Origin: Pseudodesulfovibrio sp. zrk46
GTDB lineage: Bacteria > Desulfobacterota > Desulfovibrionia > Desulfovibrionales > Desulfovibrionaceae
Direction: 5' to 3'
Length of the DNA stretch: 64,000 nucleotides
Assembly (NCBI RefSeq): GCF_012516435.1
Contig: NZ_CP051216.1
Span: 3,533,669-3,597,668 of the forward strand
Each line of letters begins with the position of its first letter. Position 1 is the first letter of the stretch. This document shows positions 35,427-43,960 of this stretch, piece after piece. The translations under genes and the position numbers were made by a program. Below the pieces are notes generated by a model. It searched no databases, was not told the DNA's origin, and saw only the letters and a list, made by a program, of their open reading frames with translations.

Positions 35427-37118
35427 CTAAACGAGCAGCATCTCAGTCAGCGAAGCCCCTGCCGGAACCATCGGATACACGTTCTCTTCCTTCTCAACCC
35501 GAATATCGACAATACACGGCTTATCACTAGCAAAGGCTTCGCGAAGCGTAGATTCAACTTTATCCTTCTCCGTGCAACGATAGCCTTCAGCCCCGTAGGC
35601 TTCAGCCAACTTCACGAAATCGGGCTGAGCGTCCATGCAAGTCTCGCAGTAGTTCTTTTCATAGAAAAGCTCCTGCCACTGACGAACCATGCCGAGATAA
35701 CCGTTGTTAAGAATGACAATCTTCACAGGGAGCTTGTTACACACCACAGTCATCATTTCCTGGATACACATTTGGATGGAGCCATCACCCGCAATGTCAA
35801 TGACAAGCTTGTCCGGAAAGGCTTTCTGAGCACCCATGGCGGCAGGAAAACCGTACCCCATAGTGCCTAGGCCCCCAGACGTCAGCAGCGTATTGGGCTT
35901 GGTGTACTTATAGAACTGGGCCGCCCACATTTGGTTCTGGCCCACTTCAGTGGCGATAATAGCATCACCCTTTGTTATTTCGTAAATTTTCTCCACAACG
36001 TACTGTGGTTTAATAACCTTGTCGTCGCTATTGTAAGTCAACGGATGGGTTTCATTCCATTCTTTTACCTTACGCACCCAACCTGCGGTATGCTTAGTCC
36101 AATCGAAATCATCCATGGTGGGTTTGACTTCCTTGACTAAAGCAGACAAGGCTGACTTACAGTCCGCAACCAACGGAACGTCAACAGACACATTCTTCTG
36201 GATAGAAGTAGGATCTACATCAATATGAACGATGGTTGCGTTGGGCGCAAAAGTATCAATCTTGCCAGTCACACGATCGTCAAAACGAGCGCCAACAGCC
36301 AGCAACAAATCACAATGTGCGACCGCCATATTAGCAGCATAAGTCCCGTGCATGCCAAGCATGCCAAGAAACTTATCATCGTCACCGGGATAAGCTCCCA
36401 ACCCCATAAGAGTCGAGGTAACAGGAATATTCAAATTCTGCCCAAGCCAAGTAAGCTCTTCGTGGGAACCAGAGGTGACCACGCCGCCACCAGTGTAAAA
36501 TAAAGGTTTCTTAGCTTTCTTGAGCAGCTTGACCACCTTACGAATCTGACCGACATGCGGCTTCTTGGTAGGTTTATAGCTACGCATTTCTACGGTTTCC
36601 GGATAATCAAACTCGAAAACCTGATTCTGCACATCCTTGGGCAGGTCCACCAGAACAGGGCCGGGACGGCCAGTGCGGGCCAGATAGAAAGCCTGCTTGA
36701 CCGTCTCGGCAAGATCCTTAATGTCCTGCACCAGGTAATTGTGCTTAGTGCACGGCCTGGTAATGCCGACTATGTCGACTTCTTGAAACGCGTCATTGCC
36801 GATGAGCGGACGAGGTACCTGCCCAGTGAAAATGACCACCGGAATGGAATCCGCATAAGCCGTGGCAATACCGGTTACAGTGTTGGTGGCACCGGGGCCG
36901 GAGGTGACTAGGCATACTCCTACCCTACCCGTTGCGCGGGCATATCCGTCTGCAGCATGAATAGCACCCTGTTCATGACGTACTAGTATATGCTCTACAG
37001 AAGAGTTGGGTATCTCGTCATAGATGTCTATTACGGCTCCACCTGGGAAACCGAACATCACATCAACTCCTTCCTCTTCCAGACACTTCAGGAGTATCTG
37101 GGCCCCGGTCAATTTCAT
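35427..37118 (-). CDS. ilvB: acetolactate synthase large (catalytic) subunit
   Basis: Thiamine-diphosphate and FAD enzyme that condenses pyruvate with pyruvate or 2-oxobutyrate. The catalytic glutamate is E49 ([17 protein letters not shown]). The ThDP/Mg motif is [11 protein letters not shown] to [14 protein letters not shown]. The length is 563. It starts two bases after the DUF465 gene and is part of the minus-strand run ending with ilvC. With cimA it completes a pyruvate-based isoleucine route. Confidence 0.97.
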   Translation of the reverse strand: MKLTGAQILLKCLEEEGVDVMFGFPGGAVIDIYDEIPNSSVEHILVRHEQGAIHAADGYARATGRVGVCLVTSGPGATNTVTGIATAYADSIPVVIFTGQVPRPLIGNDAFQEVDIVGITRPCTKHNYLVQDIKDLAETVKQAFYLARTGRPGPVLVDLPKDVQNQVFEFDYPETVEMRSYKPTKKPHVGQIRKVVKLLKKAKKPLFYTGGGVVTSGSHEELTWLGQNLNIPVTSTLMGLGAYPGDDDKFLGMLGMHGTYAANMAVAHCDLLLAVGARFDDRVTGKIDTFAPNATIVHIDVDPTSIQKNVSVDVPLVADCKSALSALVKEVKPTMDDFDWTKHTAGWVRKVKEWNETHPLTYNSDDKVIKPQYVVEKIYEITKGDAIIATEVGQNQMWAAQFYKYTKPNTLLTSGGLGTMGYGFPAAMGAQKAFPDKLVIDIAGDGSIQMCIQEMMTVVCNKLPVKIVILNNGYLGMVRQWQELFYEKNYCETCMDAQPDFVKLAEAYGAEGYRCTEKDKVESTLREAFASDKPCIVDIRVEKEENVYPMVPAGASLTEMLLV

Positions 37119-37120
37119 AA

Positions 37121-37348
37121 TTAAGCCTCCGTGCGGTATTTATCGAGCAGGGTCTGCAATTGAGTCTTGCCTGCTAACTTTTTCTTCTTGAGTTCTTTGA
37201 CTTCCTGAGTCTCTGTGGGAGACAGATACGACTTGGATTCGAGCTTTTCCAACATCTTTTCGTATACTACATGTTGATCCCACAGAGCCTTAAGTTCGGC
37301 GTCTTCACCCTCGTACTTGGTAATGAGTTCAAGGTCTTTGGATTCCAT
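37121..37348 (-). CDS. DUF465 (YdcH-like) coiled-coil protein
   Basis: A 75-residue, highly charged, probably helical protein: [20 protein letters not shown] and [20 protein letters not shown] are the two helices of the DUF465 family. The function is unknown. AAAGGAGCGGTAC precedes the ATG. The stop is two bases from the ilvB start, so translation is probably coupled; this pairing with ilvB recurs in Desulfovibrionaceae as far as I know. Confidence 0.88.
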   Translation of the reverse strand: MESKDLELITKYEGEDAELKALWDQHVVYEKMLEKLESKSYLSPTETQEVKELKKKKLAGKTQLQTLLDKYRTEA

Positions 37349-37508
37349 GTACCGCTCCTTTGTTCAGTTATGCGGACAACCGATCTCCGACTAATACGCG
37401 GAAATCCGATTCGACCGCGTTTTCGTGTCAGGCGCTCTCTTTGGTTATTCACCCTGCTTAGAGCACAGTCTGACTTTATTACCTTTAGCAGCAATGAAAG
37501 GACTATAA

Positions 37509-38012
37509 TTAATCAACTTTCTTCAAATATTTGAGTTTGGACTCCAGCTCTTCGGCGATTTCTTTTTCTGGATCAGGCGTCTCCAACAACTCAAGGTGAG
37601 TCTTGATCAATCCTTTGAGCTGTACTTCGAACCGAGTACGCTGCCGTTTTAAATCTTCAATCTCTTCGTGAAGCTGGGCCAATCGATTATGACCTTTTTG
37701 AACAGTTTCGTCCGCCTTGGTCCGCGCCTCATCAATAATCAACTGAGCTTCTTTACTGGCAGTAACCTTGAGATCGTCCACCATCTTCTGGGTAGACATC
37801 AGTGTGTCGCGTAAGGTTTCGTCACGTTGACGATACTCCTTCACCGACTGCTCCAATTGTTTGATTTTCTTTTTAAGCCCCTTTTGAACATCTGCTGCGT
37901 TTCCTAACACTTCAGCCAACTCCAGCAAAAACTGGTCAACCTCCATGCGGGAATACCCAAACATACGACGAGAGAACTGTTTATTAAGAAGATCAATCTT
38001 GGAAACGGTCAT
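37509..38012 (-). CDS. DivIVA-domain protein
   Basis: A 167-residue cytoplasmic coiled-coil protein. The N-terminal membrane-curvature domain is DLLNKQFSRRMFGYSRMEVDQFLLELAE (6-33). Long coiled coil from about 40 to 150 follows, with a charged tail. DivIVA proteins mark cell poles or division sites; the Desulfovibrio role is not established. It follows yggT, as in many bacteria where the two accompany cell-division genes. AAAGGAGGACC precedes the ATG. Confidence 0.9.
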   Translation of the reverse strand: MTVSKIDLLNKQFSRRMFGYSRMEVDQFLLELAEVLGNAADVQKGLKKKIKQLEQSVKEYRQRDETLRDTLMSTQKMVDDLKVTASKEAQLIIDEARTKADETVQKGHNRLAQLHEEIEDLKRQRTRFEVQLKGLIKTHLELLETPDPEKEIAEELESKLKYLKKVD

Positions 38013-38056
38013 ACGGTCCTCCTTTTGGAAGTACCAGCAATCAGCCTCAGAGGCTG

Positions 38057-38365
38057 CTACATTGGCATGCCTCCGCCCAAAGAATAGGCGAGGCGCATGA
38101 GATTCCCGACAACTACAATCTCACACACCTTAATGGCCAGAATGACCACTATGGGCGAGAGATCAAAGCCGCCAACTACAGCAAAGGGAATAATAGAGCG
38201 AATCTTATAGAAAACCGGCTCCGTTACACCACGCAGAAAACGCACGATGGGATTATACGGATCAGGATTCACCCAGGAAAGCAACGCGGATATGATAACG
38301 ATCCAAAAATAGGCGTTGAGAACGATGCCAAGAACAGTTGCGATAGCGCGGACAATCAAGTCCAT
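38057..38365 (-). CDS. YggT-family membrane protein
   Basis: A 102-residue protein with two hydrophobic segments (about 3-25 and 68-92) separated by the conserved loop SWVNPDPYNPIVRFLRGVTEPVFYKIRSIIP. The function is uncertain; the family has been linked to osmotic shock and to division proteins. CTGGAGGCTTC precedes the ATG. It probably heads the transcript yggT-divIVA-DUF465-ilvB. Confidence 0.9.
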   Translation of the reverse strand: MDLIVRAIATVLGIVLNAYFWIVIISALLSWVNPDPYNPIVRFLRGVTEPVFYKIRSIIPFAVVGGFDLSPIVVILAIKVCEIVVVGNLMRLAYSLGGGMPM

Positions 38366-38379
38366 GAAGCCTCCAGATT

Positions 38380-38402
38380 GCAGCGAGTTATTAAATCGCT
38401 GC
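38380..38402 (-). promoter_or_regulatory. leader hairpin in the yggT 5' region
   Basis: GCAGCGA pairs with TCGCTGC around a nine-base loop, between the predicted promoter and the yggT ribosome binding site. There is no T run, so it is more likely a stability element than a terminator. Confidence 0.4.
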
Positions 38403-38413
38403 CGATAATATCA

Positions 38414-38443
38414 ATGATAGTAAACTGGCACACGAAAGTGCAA
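38414..38443 (-). promoter_or_regulatory. predicted sigma-70-type promoter for yggT-divIVA
   Basis: On the minus strand TTGCAC (38438-38443) and TATCAT (38414-38419) are separated by 18 bases, about 50 bases upstream of the yggT start. Confidence 0.5.
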
Positions 38444-38453
38444 TAATCAAGTC

Positions 38454-39134
38454 TTAATACAGGCAAGAACCACCTTTATAACATTGCTGCATGGCGGCCT
38501 TGATTTCCCAAAAATCTTCTATATGAACATCAGCCATCAAAGACTGATCCTGATAAGCCCAGAAACGAACCCCCGAAGCTTGCGCCGTCCTCTCGTCCAC
38601 CTTAGAATCACCAATGTAAGCGATCTCATGAGGCAACAATCCATGGGCCTGCATAATCATATGCATACCTTCAGGATGAGGCTTAGGACGAACGACTTTG
38701 GCCGACGTGATCACTGGGTAGAAGAAACCCTCTAAATCCATTATTTTGAGTATAAAATCTATCGTATCTGCCCGACTGGTATTCACTGCTAAGCTAAACC
38801 CAGCTCCTCGGAGCCAAGACAAGAACTCTCTTACACCATCAGATCGTTGAAGATATTGGACCAATGAAGAGGAATCAAAATCCCTTGTCTTCTGCCATGC
38901 TTCGTCCAATTTTCCTTCTGGAACAATGTGCTCAATGGCATGACGATGAGTGTGCATATGCACGTAATAGAGTTCCGCTGGAGTAAGTGGAGGCAGTCCA
39001 AGCTGCTCCTTAATAATTCCGTAATATTGCTTATTGGCCTCCAGCGAATCGATGAGTACGCCATCACAGTCAAAGACCACACACTTGACGCCCTCAAGAT
39101 ACCCACGGTTCATAAGCGGATTAGCAATTACCAC
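38454..39134 (-). CDS. HAD-superfamily phosphatase (phosphoglycolate-phosphatase-like)
   Basis: A 226-residue HAD subfamily IA hydrolase. The nucleophile motif is VVFDCDGVLIDS. Motif II is VNTSRADT. The acidic motif IYIGDSKVDERTA closes the active site, and a helical cap lies between. GTG at 39134 is chosen because GGAG lies eight bases upstream; an in-frame ATG seven codons later is the alternative. The substrate is unknown. The end lies about 90 bases upstream of yggT on the same strand. Confidence 0.87.
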   Translation of the reverse strand: MVIANPLMNRGYLEGVKCVVFDCDGVLIDSLEANKQYYGIIKEQLGLPPLTPAELYYVHMHTHRHAIEHIVPEGKLDEAWQKTRDFDSSSLVQYLQRSDGVREFLSWLRGAGFSLAVNTSRADTIDFILKIMDLEGFFYPVITSAKVVRPKPHPEGMHMIMQAHGLLPHEIAYIGDSKVDERTAQASGVRFWAYQDQSLMADVHIEDFWEIKAAMQQCYKGGSCLY

Positions 39135-39151
39135 TAGTCTATCTCCAAGTA

Positions 39152-39952
39152 TTATCGAATGATGGCAACGGTTACTTCCATCAAAGCCTGCGGCATACCG
39201 ACTGGCTCCTTACGTCGACCAGCAAACTTCCATGCAGGCAAGGTGGCGACCATCGCCCCTTTCGGCAATCCCATCTCATTCACTTCAGGGGAAAATGCAA
39301 TATCCATATCTTCCCAAGCTGCAATAATATCTTCTTCTGCACACAGAAGTACTGCACCAGCAGGGATGAATGCCGGAAGAGCTTCAATGATTCGCTTCCA
39401 TGGCAGCGGCACAAACTGTTCATCCGAAACACCTCCAGTATGACTTTCACGATTCCCTAAATCAAGGACACGCTCGTCAATTCGGTCACCGTCATCCACG
39501 CCTAGAGTTTTATCCATGGACTTCCAAGAGTCTTTCACGCCCTGTTCAATAGATCTCAGTTCGATCATCTTTTCCTCAAAGAACCAGGCCAACAACAGCA
39601 CAAACTGAGCTCGCGCCGCAGCTTCCTTTTTCTCCCTTTCCTCCTTGCCCCCCATTCCATCATCAAACTGACGAGTTAGCTGGGCCTGGATAGACATAGA
39701 AGAACCTTCATAAAAGTCATCACTGGTCACAGCACCGAAGTACGCCATCTCGCTAGGATCCTTAAACTGTTCGCCAAAGTTGATACAGTCGTTGATCAAG
39801 GCACGCGCAGTCTTAGCGTCCAAGGGCAACCCTTCAGGACGAAACATGTTTTCGCCTGAATCTTCGTTTAAACCCGGATCAAAAAAAAGCACATCACCTG
39901 CCACTTCAGCTGAAACCAATTCTGAATGCATGTATGGAAAAGACAAGAACAT
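39152..39952 (-). CDS. uncharacterised soluble protein (266 aa)
   Basis: I do not recognise the family. The protein is acidic, without signal peptide or membrane segments. It has a charged helical stretch (GGKEEREKKEAAARAQF) followed by hydrophobic LLLAWFFEEKMIELRSIEQG, and a C-terminal part rich in Pro and Trp (LPAWKFAGRRKEPVG). TAAGGAG lies seven bases before the ATG. It lies just after the cysteine-rich gene at 39974 on the same strand (21 bases apart), so the two are probably co-expressed. Confidence 0.72.
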   Translation of the reverse strand: MFLSFPYMHSELVSAEVAGDVLFFDPGLNEDSGENMFRPEGLPLDAKTARALINDCINFGEQFKDPSEMAYFGAVTSDDFYEGSSMSIQAQLTRQFDDGMGGKEEREKKEAAARAQFVLLLAWFFEEKMIELRSIEQGVKDSWKSMDKTLGVDDGDRIDERVLDLGNRESHTGGVSDEQFVPLPWKRIIEALPAFIPAGAVLLCAEEDIIAAWEDMDIAFSPEVNEMGLPKGAMVATLPAWKFAGRRKEPVGMPQALMEVTVAIIR

Positions 39953-39973
39953 AGGAAAACTCCTTATATCGAA

Positions 39974-40342
39974 TCAATCTTCATCGACTAGAAAGAAATG
40001 GCGACAACGTCCCTCACACTGGGGCAAGGCCAATAGACACAGACCGTCATACACTTGAGCACAAGCAGGAGCTTCACCTCCCGCAAATTCATACTTCTCG
40101 CAATCAAAAGCCTGACGTGCCATTCTTTCGAACTTACGTCCCCACAAGTCAGGAACAGCGTCCTGCTCGATATTGAATGCATCAGCCCTTTCCAGGAACT
40201 CGTCAAAAGCGATTTCCCAGCGCAAGAGCACTCGACATCTAAATCCTTCAGCATAGCCGGGATTCAGATGCTCATCATATAAACAGCGCTTATTGATATG
40301 ATGTCGGCAACCATCACCCGGAAGCCGTTTGACATCGGACAT
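39974..40342 (-). CDS. uncharacterised cysteine-rich small protein
   Basis: About 122 residues with eight cysteines, four of them in the closing third (PACAQVYDGLCLL then PQCEGRCRHFF) and two in an opening CRHHINKRC cluster. The spacing and adjacent histidines suggest zinc or iron-sulfur binding, but no known motif fits. The start at 40342 has AGAGAGAAG upstream; an in-frame ATG at 40360 has none. No membrane segment or signal peptide is seen. It likely forms a unit with the gene at 39152. Confidence 0.65.
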   Translation of the reverse strand: MSDVKRLPGDGCRHHINKRCLYDEHLNPGYAEGFRCRVLLRWEIAFDEFLERADAFNIEQDAVPDLWGRKFERMARQAFDCEKYEFAGGEAPACAQVYDGLCLLALPQCEGRCRHFFLVDED

Positions 40343-40498
40343 TTTCTTCTCTCTAGACATTGGTGCAAAAAACAGGACACAGCCTGTCCCAACACCAGTT
40401 CGTGTCGTTTAAAACGTGTAAAGCCCTGAAGAGCAATTGTAAAGGCCATGCACCTTATTTCACATTGCTTTTTCTCCTATTGAAAAAGATGCATCTTC

Positions 40499-40527
40499 TT
40501 GACCTCGTTTGGACGCGGGTGTATAGC
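40499..40527 (+). promoter_or_regulatory. predicted promoter for tatA
   Basis: TTGACC (40499-40504) and TATAGC (40522-40527) are separated by exactly 17 bases and lie about 50 bases upstream of the tatA ATG. Confidence 0.65.
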
Positions 40528-40574
40528 CTCAGTCAACTCACAATCTGAAGACTTTTACTTTTTTGGAGGCATAT

Positions 40575-40766
40575 ATGATTGGCGGATTCGGCGTATGGGA
40601 ACTTCTGATTATTCTCGTGATCGTTCTGGTCATTTTTGGCGCCAAGAAGCTCCCCGAAATAGGAGGCGGCATCGGCCAGGCAATCAGCAACTTCAAACGC
40701 GCTACAAATGAACCTGAAGAAATCGATGTCACCCCCAAGGAAAAGAAAGAGAACAAAGAAGACTAG
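40575..40766 (+). CDS. tatA: Sec-independent protein translocase subunit TatA
   Basis: Pore-forming subunit that exports folded proteins, such as cofactor-containing periplasmic redox enzymes. The 63-residue product starts [21 protein letters not shown] (one membrane helix), then the amphipathic [21 protein letters not shown] and a charged tail. TTTTGGAGGCATAT precedes the ATG; a TTG frame start at 40563 is ignored. tatB and tatC are not next to it. It has its own promoter and terminator. Confidence 0.94.
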   Translation: MIGGFGVWELLIILVIVLVIFGAKKLPEIGGGIGQAISNFKRATNEPEEIDVTPKEKKENKED

Positions 40767-40784
40767 TTCCTAGTTCCTAGTTCG
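40764..40784 (+). repeat. three tandem copies of a heptamer
   Basis: TAGTTCC-TAGTTCC-TAGTTCG starts at the tatA stop codon and runs to 40784. It may be a simple slippage product. Confidence 0.6.
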
Positions 40785-40790
40785 TATAAG

Positions 40791-40824
40791 AAAAGCCCGG
40801 CTGCATATGCAGTCGGGCTTTTTT
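40791..40824. terminator. terminator between tatA and pgsA
   Basis: AAAAGCCCGGCTGCAT and ATGCAGTCGGGCTTTT pair with one G-T and near-complete symmetry, with T-rich flanks on both strands. It serves two convergent genes. Confidence 0.9.
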
Positions 40825-40868
40825 AATTGAAATAGATAACGACGACGCTCAATCTCAATGAAAGAGAT

Positions 40869-41438
40869 TCAACACTCACTTGATTCTTCAGCAAATAATT
40901 CAAATCCACGCTTAACATAGGCAATACCTGACCACGCTGTTGCAACAGCAGTCACCCAAATAATGACACTGAGGGTAAAAGCCATTTCAATCCTGAATGT
41001 TCGGCTCAGCATTACCAAAATAACCAAAAGAATCTGAGCTGTAGTGGTAAATTTGCTTATCCAAATAGGTTTGATTCGCGACCGAACATCTACACCCCAA
41101 AAATTCAAGACAGCTAAACCGCCAATAATGATTGCATCCCGACTGACTACGAGGACTGTGAACCAGTCAGGTATCCACCCCTTGGCGGCTAGACAAATAA
41201 ATGAAGTAACAAGAAGAGCTTTGTCTGCAAGTGGATCAAGCATAGCACCAAGCTGAGTGCGCTGATTCCAAATCCTGGCGAGAAAACCATCAAGAGCATC
41301 AGTTAGACCGGCAATAGCGAACAGGATCCAAGCAAGATTAAAGTTCTCACTCGTATAGGCCATAACAAAGACCGGAGTCAAAAGAATCCGGATAATCGTA
41401 AGTATATTTGGAACTGTCCAGATCGCGTCTCGGCCCAC
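40869..41438 (-). CDS. pgsA: CDP-diacylglycerol-glycerol-3-phosphate 3-phosphatidyltransferase
   Basis: Membrane enzyme that starts phosphatidylglycerol synthesis. The 189-residue length and four or five hydrophobic segments are typical. The CDP-alcohol motif is complete: DALDGFLARIWNQRTQLGAMLDPLADK. The GTG start at 41438 is supported by AGGAGGGG six bases upstream. It ends a three-gene minus-strand run with two exported unknown proteins. A CDP-alcohol cardiolipin synthase shares the motif, but the length favours PgsA. The cls gene at 58393 would use its product. Confidence 0.92.
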   Translation of the reverse strand: MGRDAIWTVPNILTIIRILLTPVFVMAYTSENFNLAWILFAIAGLTDALDGFLARIWNQRTQLGAMLDPLADKALLVTSFICLAAKGWIPDWFTVLVVSRDAIIIGGLAVLNFWGVDVRSRIKPIWISKFTTTAQILLVILVMLSRTFRIEMAFTLSVIIWVTAVATAWSGIAYVKRGFELFAEESSEC

Positions 41439-41447
41439 TAACCCCTC

Positions 41448-42365
41448 CTACTCCTCTGCATCCTCCGCAAGCTGATAAGTCAGACCACGCTGAGGTAGAT
41501 AAGAGCGCAACAACATATCCAACCGCTCTCCACTAATAAGGCGCATTTCCCAAGCACCACCGACGCCAGTAGGCTGCATATCTAGCTCAACCAGCTTGAC
41601 TTCCTGTACTGCAGACTCCCAAGATTGAAGCACCCTGTCGAACTCCAGTACGCCATCAGGTGAGAACCAACCTGAGATGGTCAGCTTGCGCACACCCGCA
41701 CGAATCTGCTCTGCCTGTTCCTGAGAGAAATAACGTTTCCAAAGCCCAAACCACACCTCAGCCAAGTCCTTGTTCACAGACAACCACTCTTGATTGTCCG
41801 TCTCCAAGCGTCCTTTGAAAGAATTTTCAGGTCCGGCTTCCAGCTTAAAGGCAGGATATGCCTCAGGGGTGTTTTGAATACCGGTCAAAATCATAAGACT
41901 ATGCAACTTGCTCATTGCTTCCTCGCCCCATGTCTCGGACCAATCTTCGGGCCATATCACTGAAGCACTGAGAGGCTCTACGGAAGTGACAAACAGTCCC
42001 ATTCCCTTAAGCCCAGTGCGCAATGAACGCCGATTAACCTTGACTTCAAGATCAAGAATAATGCCCTCTTCAATATCCTGAACAGATAAAATTTTATACC
42101 CCTGAATATATGGCTTTGCATGTTTTTGCATGTACTCTTTGAAGGCCTCAGCTCGAAGCTCTTTCAGAGGGGCAGGGAGCATCACATTGGCCTCTTCCAG
42201 CACAGCGGAGGCAAATCCTTCAGCCATGGCTTTATTCCGCAGAGCCATAGGAGAAAGGTCCTCATGTTTAGGCATGAAAACCTGGACCTTCCCAGCAATA
42301 GCAGAATTAGCGACAAAACAGGCAATCGCTAGTGCCAATAATATAGTATATCTAAACTTACGCAT
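41448..42365 (-). CDS. exported protein of unknown function (305 aa)
   Basis: A signal peptide is clear: MRKFRYT, hydrophobic ILLALAIACFVANS, cleavage after AIAG/A near residue 25. The mature protein is soluble and contains no cysteines or obvious catalytic motif. The early segment (ALRNKAMAEGFASAVLEEANVMLP) resembles the DUF2066-like proteins of proteobacteria, but I cannot confirm this. AAGGATCAATAACT precedes the ATG. It lies two bases after the gene at 42368 and just before pgsA, so the three are one transcript. Confidence 0.75.
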   Translation of the reverse strand: MRKFRYTILLALAIACFVANSAIAGKVQVFMPKHEDLSPMALRNKAMAEGFASAVLEEANVMLPAPLKELRAEAFKEYMQKHAKPYIQGYKILSVQDIEEGIILDLEVKVNRRSLRTGLKGMGLFVTSVEPLSASVIWPEDWSETWGEEAMSKLHSLMILTGIQNTPEAYPAFKLEAGPENSFKGRLETDNQEWLSVNKDLAEVWFGLWKRYFSQEQAEQIRAGVRKLTISGWFSPDGVLEFDRVLQSWESAVQEVKLVELDMQPTGVGGAWEMRLISGERLDMLLRSYLPQRGLTYQLAEDAEE

Positions 42366-42367
42366 AG

Positions 42368-43315
42368 TTATTGATCCTTGGCAGGCAAATCAGCTTGAAC
42401 GGAACCGACACCTCCTGCCTCTTCAACCTTATCTCTTTCATCTTCCGGAACGGAAATTACGACTACGACGCTACACTTCTCACTGAGCTCGGGTGTTCGC
42501 ATGATGGCGCGCACCAAATTAGCCATGGGGGTCGTAATAAGTATATCAGTACGCCAAGAACCATAAGCACTAACAGCACGAACAGTCAGAGGGTTAGCAC
42601 CTACACGCTCGCGCAATAAAGCCGGATCAGCCGCAGTAGCGTATGCAACCACTCCTTTCTCTACTGCGTTGGCGCGGCTCACCTGAAATGCACCATACGC
42701 ACCCACGCCATCCTGCCCATACACAACAGGAACCAGAGCAGGTGTCACCTTCATACCACGGGCATCAATTATCACACCCGTATAAGAACTACCCGACCCG
42801 GCCTTTTCAGGCACAGCTCCCTGATACCCCATGCTTTGTTCCATGGAGGTCGAAAGTTTGGGAGGAATTCCACTCTGAAACTGTATGGTGGTCGGCAAAA
42901 CAAGCTCTGCGAGTTTACCCCGAAAGTGTTCGGATACGCGGACTTCCCCCTCCTCGCCAAAAACATTAGGCCGCTCAAGGGGAGAGTTTTGAACAGCACC
43001 TCGAACCCGTGCCGCCAAATCCGCATCCTCAGAAAGATATGCTGATACGGTACGCTTGGCGTCAATACGCACAGACATAATAATATCAAGCAACTGTTTA
43101 CGAGCGCTGGAAGTAGCTTTACGCACGGCCAAAGGACTTAGCGAACTATCCCCTCCAATTTGTGTAGCCAGGACACGGGGGACAACTATTTCACCAGTTC
43201 CCCAAGACAACGTTGCATTCTGGGAATAAGATTGGACATAGCCTTCAAACGGTAGCGCAACACCGGGAAAAACAAATAAAATCAAGGCGCTAAATAAAAC
43301 TATTCTCAAAGACAT
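42368..43315 (-). CDS. exported protein of unknown function, LPP20/FlgT-like features (315 aa)
   Basis: A signal peptide occupies about residues 1-22 (LRIVLFSALILFVFPGVALP). The mature part has ARKQLLDIIMSVRIDAKRTVSAYL, then TGVIIDARGMKVTPALVPVVYGQDGVGAYGAF, a stretch found in LPP20-like or flagellar FlgT-like exported proteins of deltaproteobacteria. I cannot prove the family. No lipobox cysteine is seen. It starts the run that ends with pgsA. Confidence 0.75.
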   Translation of the reverse strand: MSLRIVLFSALILFVFPGVALPFEGYVQSYSQNATLSWGTGEIVVPRVLATQIGGDSSLSPLAVRKATSSARKQLLDIIMSVRIDAKRTVSAYLSEDADLAARVRGAVQNSPLERPNVFGEEGEVRVSEHFRGKLAELVLPTTIQFQSGIPPKLSTSMEQSMGYQGAVPEKAGSGSSYTGVIIDARGMKVTPALVPVVYGQDGVGAYGAFQVSRANAVEKGVVAYATAADPALLRERVGANPLTVRAVSAYGSWRTDILITTPMANLVRAIMRTPELSEKCSVVVVISVPEDERDKVEEAGGVGSVQADLPAKDQ

Positions 43316-43471
43316 GGGGGAGATATATCCTTAATGATCACTTGTGTTCAACAATGGTTCTGCAAAACTCGTAGGCATGTATCGCGCTTGCGCTTTTTCC
43401 GCAAGCCGCTTGCCGCACTCTTAGGCTAGTGATAACGTCAAATCTTACTCATACCAAGATCGGAGCAATAT

Positions 43472-43960
43472 ATGCTTATACACCTTATGCAACACGGCTC
43501 ATGCATGCCTAAAGAACTCGATGAGCACCAGCCTTTAAGTCCTATGGGCCGTGAGCAAATCACAAAATCAGCCAAGGCAGCTCAAATACTTGGGCTACGC
43601 TTTGAACTAATCGTTGCCAGTCGCAAAGCGCGCTCAATACAAACGGCCGAAATCATGGCAGAATATACAGGCTACCCTATCTCAAAGATAGAATTATCGG
43701 ATACTGTTAAAGCGATGTCTCGCCCTGAAGAAACAATTAATTTTATTAAAGAATACCAAGGCCTTGATTCCATATTAATTACCGGACACCTTCCTTCACT
43801 GGCAAAAGTGTCATCCGCACTGCTCACCGGCAATCAATATCTGGAAATCAACATTGAAAATGGAGGACTAATGCAAATCAACGTTATGCTCCCTAAGTCT
43901 AAAGGAGCATTAAACTGGTATCTGAGTCCCGTTCATTTGGCGCAAATCGCCAATAGTTAA
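43472..43960 (+). CDS. sixA: SixA-like histidine phosphatase
   Basis: A 162-residue phosphohistidine-phosphatase-like protein of the histidine phosphatase superfamily. The N-terminal motif is MQHGS where most members have RHG, so the usual catalytic Arg is Gln while the acceptor histidine is retained. The second histidine lies in ILITGHLPSLAKV, and ASRKARSIQTAEI supplies another conserved arginine. SixA dephosphorylates HPt histidines in E. coli, and an HPt protein is encoded at 56514, but a link is only an inference. It is convergent with miaA (overlap of 4 bases). Confidence 0.82.
   Translation: MLIHLMQHGSCMPKELDEHQPLSPMGREQITKSAKAAQILGLRFELIVASRKARSIQTAEIMAEYTGYPISKIELSDTVKAMSRPEETINFIKEYQGLDSILITGHLPSLAKVSSALLTGNQYLEINIENGGLMQINVMLPKSKGALNWYLSPVHLAQIANS

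Noticed and set aside
37267..37494. 75-codon arginine-rich frame overlapping DUF465
   Set aside because: It overlaps the well-supported DUF465 gene in another frame and has the composition of a shadow.
37349..37508. Branched-chain attenuator upstream of DUF465-ilvB
   Set aside because: No leader frame with runs of Ile, Leu or Val codons and no terminator with a T run is visible there.
43334..43429. 31-codon arginine-rich frame before the sixA-like gene
   Set aside because: The GGAG upstream is too far (about 13 bases), and the bases contain a hairpin (43386-43406). No support for translation.
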